A stretch of 64,000 bases of DNA from JBGTSJ01 sp041940305 (GTDB taxonomy: Bacteria > Planctomycetota > Planctomycetia > Planctomycetales > Planctomycetaceae). A program made the translations under genes and the position numbers. Of the stretch, positions 57,854-64,000 are shown piece after piece (the stretch's first letter is position 1; every line of letters starts with the position of its first letter). The notes under the pieces were generated by a model. The model was not told where the DNA came from. It worked only from the letters and a program-made list of their open reading frames with translations, and did not search any database. The stretch covers positions 124,001 to 188,000 of the forward strand of contig JBGTSJ010000012.1 in NCBI GenBank assembly GCA_041940305.1, in the 5' to 3' direction.

Positions 57854-60319
57854 TCAACCCGCCGTGGTCGCCGGTTCCAGCGCCGTACGTCCCGCGGGGC
57901 CGCTTTCGTCGGTCGACTCGTAAAACCGGTTCGCGACGAGGTGTTCGCCGCAGAAGGCGAGGACGGCGAGCAGCATGATCACGGGGAATACTTCCTTGCC
58001 GATGTCGGAGAGGTTGATATTGGCTTCCAGCTCGCCGATGTCGCGGGCGACCTGGTAGCGGTCCTTGCCGAGCAGGTCCTCGAAGCTCTCGCGCGTCATA
58101 CGGGTGAAGTCGCTCTCCTCCGCGGGTGCGTTGACGCTGAAACCGACGAGCGCCGGCGTGTTGCCCGACGGCGCGAGCTCGTAATGGCCGACCAGCCGGG
58201 CGTCGTCGATGTTGATGCGGGTCGCATCGGCCGGCACGGTGCGGCGGGTCTGTGTGAGATCGGGCCGGCGGAGCAGCAGTTGCCGCTCGTGATCCGACGC
58301 GGGCAGCAGCAGGGTGACGGTCTCGCCGGCCTCGACGTTGTAGACGTTGTCCGTCAGTCGCGCGAGGTATTCGGTCATCGGCTGCGCGAGCGCGAGCCAG
58401 GCCCAGCCGTTTACCATGATGGGCAGCGTGTTCCAGCGCCGGAGCGGATGCTTGGGATCAACCGCGGTGGTGAAGACCAGCACGCGTCCCTTTCCGTGCA
58501 GTCGCTCGATCAGCGCGGGCGAGCGCTCGTCGTTCGTGTAGGTCATCAGCACCGACGAACCCTGTGCCGGCTGCACCTTCCAGAATTTGTAAACTTCGGC
58601 TTCGTTCTCGAGGATGGCGACGGCGCCGCGGTCCTCCATGTCCTTGATCTTGCGGAGCGCGGGATGGCCGACGCCGTCGAGGCTCAGGCGGAAGTCGCCG
58701 CGGGCGTAGGCGAGCAGTTCGGCCGGGAGAAACGCCTGCGCCTGGCCGCGGTTGTAGGAGACGGAGTCGATCGATTCATCTCCCAGGAAGATGGCGAGGC
58801 CGCCGCCGCCGTCGACGAACTGGGCGAGCCGATGCCACTGCTCGTCGCTGAGTTCGGGGACGTTGATCAGCGAGATCACGTCGTACTGCTGCAGTGCGGT
58901 CGTCGAGAGCCGGCTGGGAGGCGCGAACTCGGTGGCGAACTTGACCTCTTCTCCGGGATTGAGCGTGTACAGCCAGATCGAAGCGTCCTGCCGGCTGGGC
59001 GCGACGACAAGCACCTTGGGCGGCGCGCCGATCTCCACCGTGAAGTGCCGGACGTCGTCGAAACCGAGCGGATCGCTCGACACAAGCCGCACTTCACCCT
59101 GGACCACCGGACCGATCAGCGAGGAGAGCGTGTCGAACTCGACCCGCTGCGGCTCACCCGATTCCAGGCTCACCGTGCGACGGCCCTGCGTGATGGAACG
59201 GCCGTTGCCGTCGGCCACTGACAGCTCGATCGTCCGCTCTCCTCCGGGAATGCCGATGCCGTCCACCGTCGCGGCGACGACCAGGCTGCCTCCCTGCGGG
59301 ATGCGCTGCCGCGAGAGCGAGACGTTGGTAACAGCCACGTTCTGCGGATGCCGCTCGCCGACATCGACTAGATAAACGGACACGTCTTCCAGCCGTTCGA
59401 TCTCATTCCGCAGCAGTTGGGAGCCGGCCGTTCGCCAGGCGGTTTCGGCGAGGTCGGTAAAGACGTAGACGCGGCGGACGTAGCGGTCGCGGCGGGAATC
59501 GGCAGGAACCGAACCCTGCTCGTCCAGCTTCTCGCGGCGGTCATCCTCCTGGGTGAGCAGCGCGGTGCGGAGGCGGTCGTTCAGCGGAATGCGGACCGGC
59601 TGCAGCTCCAGTGCATCAATCCGCGCCTGGGCGGAGCCGAGTGTGGTCTGAAAGATCACCGGGTTGTCGTTGGACACATCCGCGACGGCGACCCGGCTGC
59701 CGGACGGCAACGCGCCGAGGTGCTCAACGGCGATCTGCCGCGCCAAGTCCAGACGCGTCTTGCCTTCCTGCTGATATCCCATGCTGAAGGACGTATCGAA
59801 CAGAAACACGGCCGCGACCGGGACGTCGATCCGTGCACCCGGCGGCGGAGCGGTGATCTCGGCCGCAACGCGCCGTTGATACGGGAGTCCGACGGCGAGC
59901 AGCAGAGCGAGGAGCGTCAGTCCGGTGGTCCAGCCGCGCAGCGATGAACGCCGCGATACGTATTCGTATCGGGGCAGCCGGCTGCGCCAACGGCTGAGCA
60001 CAAAAAAGTACACGGCCACCGCCCCCGCGATCACGGCGAACAGCGTGACGGTCTCACCCAGGCTGAGAGAGTAGTTCGCGGCGGGAAGCGAGGGGCGGGC
60101 GATGGCGAACACCAGCAGGCCGATGGCGAGCATCCGCAGGAGCAGCAGCCAGATGTGCCGCAACCGCAGCCGCCGCGAGTTCTGCTTGCGGCGCTGCTGA
60201 ATTAGCCGCATCGCCGGGAAGATGAGCTTCTTCGGCTTCTGGCGCAGCAGCAGGTGCAGGATGACCGGCAGCGCGACCAGTCCCAGCCCGATCAGAATTC
60301 CCGGATGCAGCAGCGACAT
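57854..60319 (-). CDS. BatA-type protein with von Willebrand A domain
   Basis: An 821-residue protein. The N-terminal double-helix BatA signature is MSLLHPGILIGLGLVALPVI, followed by RQKPKKLIFPAMRLIQ and a second helix (about 55-75). A third and fourth helix lie at 92-107 and 130-145. The VWA domain follows with MIDAS DTSFS (Asp175, Ser177, Ser179). The C-terminal half includes a beta-rich region and a CoA-binding- or amidotransferase-like stretch (YDVISLINVPELSDEQWHRL). A C-terminal helix follows near 785. Related to the next upstream gene, from which it is separated by a 501-nt gap carrying inverted repeats. It is the second of three consecutive VWA-type genes. Confidence 0.87.
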   Translation of the reverse strand: MSLLHPGILIGLGLVALPVILHLLLRQKPKKLIFPAMRLIQQRRKQNSRRLRLRHIWLLLLRMLAIGLLVFAIARPSLPAANYSLSLGETVTLFAVIAGAVAVYFFVLSRWRSRLPRYEYVSRRSSLRGWTTGLTLLALLLAVGLPYQRRVAAEITAPPPGARIDVPVAAVFLFDTSFSMGYQQEGKTRLDLARQIAVEHLGALPSGSRVAVADVSNDNPVIFQTTLGSAQARIDALELQPVRIPLNDRLRTALLTQEDDRREKLDEQGSVPADSRRDRYVRRVYVFTDLAETAWRTAGSQLLRNEIERLEDVSVYLVDVGERHPQNVAVTNVSLSRQRIPQGGSLVVAATVDGIGIPGGERTIELSVADGNGRSITQGRRTVSLESGEPQRVEFDTLSSLIGPVVQGEVRLVSSDPLGFDDVRHFTVEIGAPPKVLVVAPSRQDASIWLYTLNPGEEVKFATEFAPPSRLSTTALQQYDVISLINVPELSDEQWHRLAQFVDGGGGLAIFLGDESIDSVSYNRGQAQAFLPAELLAYARGDFRLSLDGVGHPALRKIKDMEDRGAVAILENEAEVYKFWKVQPAQGSSVLMTYTNDERSPALIERLHGKGRVLVFTTAVDPKHPLRRWNTLPIMVNGWAWLALAQPMTEYLARLTDNVYNVEAGETVTLLLPASDHERQLLLRRPDLTQTRRTVPADATRINIDDARLVGHYELAPSGNTPALVGFSVNAPAEESDFTRMTRESFEDLLGKDRYQVARDIGELEANINLSDIGKEVFPVIMLLAVLAFCGEHLVANRFYESTDESGPAGRTALEPATTAG

Positions 60320-60820
60320 GTCACCTGGCGATGGCAGGAAACGATCCGTCCATCCGCCATTCTAGACCACCGCCGCCGAATCTGGGACACCCGCCGGGGC
60401 AATTCGTTATTGATGCGGGGAGAACCGCGAAAGGCCGCGAAATCGGCGAAAGTAAGAGGACAGCTGGGCGGCGATGACGGAGCATGGAAATGGAAAGGAG
60501 AACCACGGAATACACGGAATACGCGGAAAGCAACCGAATCATCGCCTTCTCAGACATGACCCTTGAAGGAGCGCAAGCGGCTCGCCCGCGCTTACATCAG
60601 CTTCTCGATCTTTCCGCTTCTTCCGTGTATTCCGTGGTTCCTCCCTTCAAGCCGACAGGATCGAGGGGGACCAGTGAAGCGTTCGCGCCGGGCAGGTCCA
60701 TTGCGACGGCCAACGATCGCACCTCCACAAATGGGAGTCCGAGTCCATTTCGCAGACAACTCAACTCGCCCCCTTTTCGCCGTTTTCGCGTCTTTCGCGG
60801 TTCCACTCTTTCGAGCGCCC
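60320..60820. other. Intergenic region built of nested inverted repeats
   Basis: The 501 nt between two BatA/VWA genes of the same strand hold two nested repeat pairs (given separately) and no defensible gene. The frames here are products of the repeats; one reads RTTEYTEYAE, a familiar spurious translation of ACGGAATACACGGAA-type repeats. Confidence 0.6.
60422..60804. repeat. Two nested inverted-repeat pairs
   Basis: Outer pair: 60422-60452 (GAACCGCGAAAGGCCGCGAA and on) and 60769-60804, whose reverse complement reads GAACCGCGAAAGACGCGAA and on. Inner pair: 60497-60530 (AACCACGGAATACACGGAA and on) and 60610-60645, whose reverse complement has the same 19 bases. The outer unit recurs as a pair at 20363-20450. 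The arms are similar but not identical, so these are diverged copies rather than a recent insertion. Confidence 0.8.
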
Positions 60821-63073
60821 TCACGCGGCGGCGGGTTCGGGGGTGAGGTCGTCGCCGGCGAGGGCTTCGTGGCCTCCCTGGACGAGGCGGCGGGTCATGA
60901 CGACTTCGAAGACCAGCATGCCGAGGATCGCCAGCAGCAGCCACCACCATGTCTCGGTGCGCGACGCTTCGGTCAGCGTGGCTTCTTCGAACTCCTCGAC
61001 CGTTCGGACAAAGCGCAGCCGGTCGTCGGCGGTCAGCAGTTGACGCTCCGCTTCGTCCAAGGCTGCGAGGTCGGATTCGGTGCGGTCGAAATTGACAACG
61101 AAGAACTGGACCTGCTGCGGGTCATCATCGGGCACGGCGCGATACACGCCCGGCAGCGGGGCGGCGGGCAACTGCGTCTTGGGTCGCAGTTCGTCGCCGG
61201 CAGGGAGCCCCGGAGTTTCCGTGCCATCCGGTGCGTGGAATGTCCAGCTGTCGTGCGAAACGCCCTCCTCCAGCGGCAGCTGAAGCGGCATGCCGACGGC
61301 CACGTTGCGTCCGGCCGTGCGGCCCGCCAGCAGGAAGACCATCTCGTGGACGAATGGCACGAAGTCGTTCTTCGACGGGAGTGTGCTCCAGTCGGCGTCG
61401 AGGGGCGTCGCCAGCTGCAGCACCATGCCGGCACCGTACTCGCGCGTCACGATGAACGGGTCGCGCGTCGCCAGCCTCGCATTGACGAGCGGCTCGCCGA
61501 ATGGCATCTCGGTCGCTTCCCCGTCGGCAGCCTCGTCGGCCGGTGCGTCGGGCGGGGCAGCCGCTTCCAGCTTCCACCAGCGGGCAAACCGCGACTGCAT
61601 CAGGTCGATCCCCGATTCCGGCCGGAATCGCGACAGCCAGGGGAGATCGAGACTTTCCGACGCAATCTGCACGGGGCGGAGCGTGTAGTTCTCCTCCTGA
61701 TCCGTTGCGGCGAACGTCATGGGCAAGAGCCCCGATTCCGCCAGACCGTTGTACGCAGCCGCGTCGATCTTGTCTCCCGGCGCAATGACGACTCCCCCGC
61801 CGCGGACCACGAAATCGGCGAGCGCTCCGCGCTGCGTCTCCGTGAGTTGCGGCACGTTGCACAGTACGACGACTGATTGGTCCTCCAGCGACTCCGGAGT
61901 GAACTGCTGCCAGGGGACCATTTGCGCCGCGACCCAGGGGGACCGGTTCCCCGACGCCGACAGCGCCGCCTTGATGAAGAAGGTCTCGCTGCGGACCGGA
62001 TCCCGTTGCGGATCGCCGTCCACGAGCAGTACCGGCACGCCGTTCTCCACGATGACGGCGGCGTCGGCGCGGTTGTCGCCGGGGAGGTTGTCGGGATCGA
62101 GGACGACGCTGATGACATACGATCCGACGGCCGGGAAGCGATGCTCAAATTCGACCGGCACCTTGCCATTGGGAGGCACCGTCAGCGAAACCGTCTTTTC
62201 ATCCAGCCGCTGACCGTTGACTTCGAACGAGACGCGCCGCCTGGTCGAGACGCCGCCCGACTGCCGGACCACGGTCCGCACGCGGATGGGAAAGTCCGGC
62301 ACGGAGAGCTCGCGCGACAGTTGCAGCGCATCGACGGAGAAATTGGTGCGGTCCTGCGATTCGCCGCGCGTCACATCCACGACGAACACGTCCGGTTTCA
62401 CCGCCGGCTGCTCACGCAGGTCTTCAAAGCGGACCCACGCATCGTCGCCGCTCTCCCAGGGGAGCGACTGGCCGTCGGTGAGAATGACGACCTGCCGCGA
62501 CAGGTTGCCGGTGCTGCCGAGCAGCTTGACGGCTTCAGCGGCGGCATCCGCCAGATGCGAGGTGCCCGACGGTTCGGGGAGAGCGTCCAGTTGCCGGCGG
62601 ACGCTGCGGATATCAGAGGTGGGCGACTGCGTGACGTTGCGGACCTGTTCGCGTGCATCGAGCAGCGTGACGGTGTCGCCGCCGCCGGCCGCTTCCATCA
62701 GTTCGTGCGCCCACTGCACCGCGGCCGCGTGCGGCGTCTCCGCCCGGCCTTCCCAGCCCATGCTGTACGAGCCGTCCATGACCACGACCAGATCGCGGCT
62801 GGTGCCGGATGAGAAACTGGCAAACAGCCCCCCCTGCGCCCACGGTCGCGCGAGTGCGAACACCAGCAGCGCGAGCATCCCCATCCGCAGCAGCATCAGC
62901 AGCAGTTCCTCGATGCGGATGCGGCGGCGCGTGCGGCGACCCAGTTCGAGGAACTGCATCGCCCCCCACTGGACGATGTCGAACTTCCGCTTGCTGATCA
63001 GATGCACGACCACCGGCAGCGCCAGCGCGGCCAGACCGAAGAGCATCGCGGCGTTCAGCAGGCCGAAGGACAT
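60821..63073 (-). CDS. BatA-type protein with von Willebrand A domain
   Basis: The start was set at ATG 63073 (MSFGLLNAAMLFGLAALALP), giving 750 residues; the longest frame adds five. The BatA N-terminal motif continues VVVHLISKRKFDIVQWGAM, with a second helix near 55-75. The VWA domain has MIDAS DGSYS (Asp100, Ser102, Ser104). The rest is a long beta-rich extracytoplasmic region and a C-terminal helix near 718-735 (WWLLLAILGMLVFEVVMT). It is the first gene of the minus-strand VWA series. Upstream lies a divergent oxidoreductase gene, so no moxR or DUF58 gene precedes it here. Confidence 0.87.
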   Translation of the reverse strand: MSFGLLNAAMLFGLAALALPVVVHLISKRKFDIVQWGAMQFLELGRRTRRRIRIEELLLMLLRMGMLALLVFALARPWAQGGLFASFSSGTSRDLVVVMDGSYSMGWEGRAETPHAAAVQWAHELMEAAGGGDTVTLLDAREQVRNVTQSPTSDIRSVRRQLDALPEPSGTSHLADAAAEAVKLLGSTGNLSRQVVILTDGQSLPWESGDDAWVRFEDLREQPAVKPDVFVVDVTRGESQDRTNFSVDALQLSRELSVPDFPIRVRTVVRQSGGVSTRRRVSFEVNGQRLDEKTVSLTVPPNGKVPVEFEHRFPAVGSYVISVVLDPDNLPGDNRADAAVIVENGVPVLLVDGDPQRDPVRSETFFIKAALSASGNRSPWVAAQMVPWQQFTPESLEDQSVVVLCNVPQLTETQRGALADFVVRGGGVVIAPGDKIDAAAYNGLAESGLLPMTFAATDQEENYTLRPVQIASESLDLPWLSRFRPESGIDLMQSRFARWWKLEAAAPPDAPADEAADGEATEMPFGEPLVNARLATRDPFIVTREYGAGMVLQLATPLDADWSTLPSKNDFVPFVHEMVFLLAGRTAGRNVAVGMPLQLPLEEGVSHDSWTFHAPDGTETPGLPAGDELRPKTQLPAAPLPGVYRAVPDDDPQQVQFFVVNFDRTESDLAALDEAERQLLTADDRLRFVRTVEEFEEATLTEASRTETWWWLLLAILGMLVFEVVMTRRLVQGGHEALAGDDLTPEPAAA

Positions 63074-63329
63074 GTGGGTGCGGAGCAATTCGGGGAAGTT
63101 CGCGGACGGCGCTTGTTCGCGGGGTCAGCGTATCACGCCGGCAGGAGAGTTGTCGAAGCCGACGCGGCACCCCGGTCGTCGCGGCCCGCACATGGGTCCA
63201 CTTGATCGAACCTGCAGACAGTGAATTCAAGTGGATTCGCTCTCATCAGTCATTCCCCGATAGCTCGTGACCTTGCCGGAGCTAGGATCAGCGCACAGTG
63301 ACACCTTTCATTGAGCCCGCGGCAGAGCC

Positions 63330-64000
63330 ATGACCAGTTCCAGCCGACGACAGTTTCTCCAGTCCAGCGCCGCGGCCGGAGCCGCCTTGGCCCTGGGACG
63401 CGGTCTGCTCGCAGCCCAGACCGACGACGGCGCCGGACTGCCGCAGAGGCCGCTCGGCCAGACCGGACAGCAGGTTTCCATTCTCTGTCTGGGGGGGTGG
63501 CACATCGGCCAGGCCGGAAAGGACGATGGTGACGCCGCCGCGGTGAAGCTCATGCATCGCGCGCTCGACGAAGGGCTGACATTCTTCGACAACTGCTGGG
63601 ACTACCACGATGGCTACAGCGAGGAATTGATGGGCAAGGCGATCCATGATCGCCGCGACAAGGTGTTCCTGATGACAAAGAACTGCGAGCGGGACTACGA
63701 GGGGTCGAAAAAGTGCCTCGACGACAGTCTTCGCCGGATGCACACGGACTATCTCGATCTGTGGCAGTTTCACGAGATGGTTTACGACAACGATCCCGAC
63801 TGGGTCTTCGACCGGGGCGGAATTCGGGCGGCGATCGAGGCGCAGGAGGCGGGCAAGGTGAAATACGTCGGCTTCACCGGACATAAGGATCCGTCGATTC
63901 ACTTGAAGATGCTTAACAAGCCGCATGCCTGGGACGCGGCGCAAATGCCAATCAACATCTGCGACTACTTCTTCCGCAGCTTCCAGCACAATGTGTTGCC
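63330..64000 (+). CDS. Tat-exported aldo/keto reductase (3' partial)
   Basis: ATG 63330 opens a frame that runs off the right edge after 223 codons. The N-terminus MTSSSRRQFLQSSAAAGAAL is a Tat signal. The aldo/keto reductase tetrad is visible: Asp87 and Tyr92 in FFDNCWDYHDG, Lys117 in LMTKNCE and His148 in QFHEMVY. The later stretch RAAIEAQEAGKVKYVGFTGH is the family pattern. An exported aldo/keto reductase needs its nicotinamide cofactor loaded before Tat export. Such proteins are common in planctomycetes. The C-terminal third is missing, so any fused domain cannot be excluded. Confidence 0.9.
   Translation, partial: MTSSSRRQFLQSSAAAGAALALGRGLLAAQTDDGAGLPQRPLGQTGQQVSILCLGGWHIGQAGKDDGDAAAVKLMHRALDEGLTFFDNCWDYHDGYSEELMGKAIHDRRDKVFLMTKNCERDYEGSKKCLDDSLRRMHTDYLDLWQFHEMVYDNDPDWVFDRGGIRAAIEAQEAGKVKYVGFTGHKDPSIHLKMLNKPHAWDAAQMPINICDYFFRSFQHNVL

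Noticed and set aside
55233..59221. Plus-strand frames of 549 and 486 codons opposite two VWA genes
   Set aside because: Acidic Gly/Asp/Glu-rich shadows of the minus-strand genes, with no recognisable motif.
60484..60846. A 120-codon plus-strand frame reading RTTEYTEYAE
   Set aside because: It is a translation of the inverted-repeat element in the intergenic region, a pattern seen as a false frame in many genomes.

Overview
The window looks like a chromosomal segment of a planctomycete (order Planctomycetales; genus not determinable here). The grounds are the high-GC sequence with long antisense shadow frames and a typical family mix: DUF1080 and DUF1570 proteins, Tat-exported sugar-isomerase-like and aldo/keto reductase proteins, Gfo/Idh oxidoreductases, a Ser/Thr kinase with WD40 repeats, and BatA/von Willebrand A membrane proteins. 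I see no CRISPR array, intact transposon or prophage.

Layout. 1-3.5 kb: a ResB (probably ResB-CcsA) cytochrome c biogenesis protein running off the left edge, preceded by a lipoprotein. 3.5-4.6 kb: gene-poor. 4.6-9.8 kb: an anti-sigma-antagonist/anti-sigma-kinase pair (RsbV/RsbW type) converging on a 1444-residue receptor-like kinase with 14 WD40 repeats and an N-terminal HEPN-like motif. 10-14.5 kb: a double-DUF1080 lipoprotein, a small membrane protein, a Gfo/Idh oxidoreductase and a DUF1570 metallopeptidase-like protein. 14.7-15.2 kb: a complete tmRNA gene (ssrA) with promoter and terminator, absent from any protein-coding view. 15.2-15.9 kb: an integration scar made of a frameshifted tyrosine-recombinase remnant and a KdpD fragment in opposite orientations. 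16-17.6 kb: a secreted propeller-like protein and tRNA-Arg(CCT).

17.7-26.5 kb is the most distinctive metabolic locus. A circularly permuted ATP-grasp ligase, an alpha-E protein, a transglutaminase-DUF2126 protein and a second ATP-grasp/alpha-E pair fused into one chain form a predicted amide-bond-forming (peptide or peptide-tag) system whose product is unknown.

26.5-34.9 kb: membrane proteins, two neighbouring amidohydrolase-fold proteins (one without the metal histidines), a secreted D-aminoacylase/beta-lactamase-type fusion, and a CNNM/CorC-type protein. 35-47.7 kb: mostly single genes, including SBP56/methanethiol oxidase, an amidohydrolase, a Gfo/Idh paralogue without the EKP motif, a LOR/SDH (TIGR00300) protein, a sugar-isomerase-like Tat protein, a PfkB kinase, an OYE-family flavoprotein, GNAT and ASCH proteins, and a THUMP rRNA methyltransferase.

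47.7-63.1 kb (minus strand): three BatA/VWA-type membrane proteins, a nitrilase-family protein, a 1330-residue membrane protein with a roughly 640-residue disordered acidic tract, and a lipoprotein with four NTF2-like repeats. This resembles the planctomycete aerotolerance-like cluster, but without MoxR and DUF58 genes in the window. A Tat-exported aldo/keto reductase runs off the right edge.

Several intergenic regions carry dispersed palindromes and inverted-repeat pairs, described individually below.
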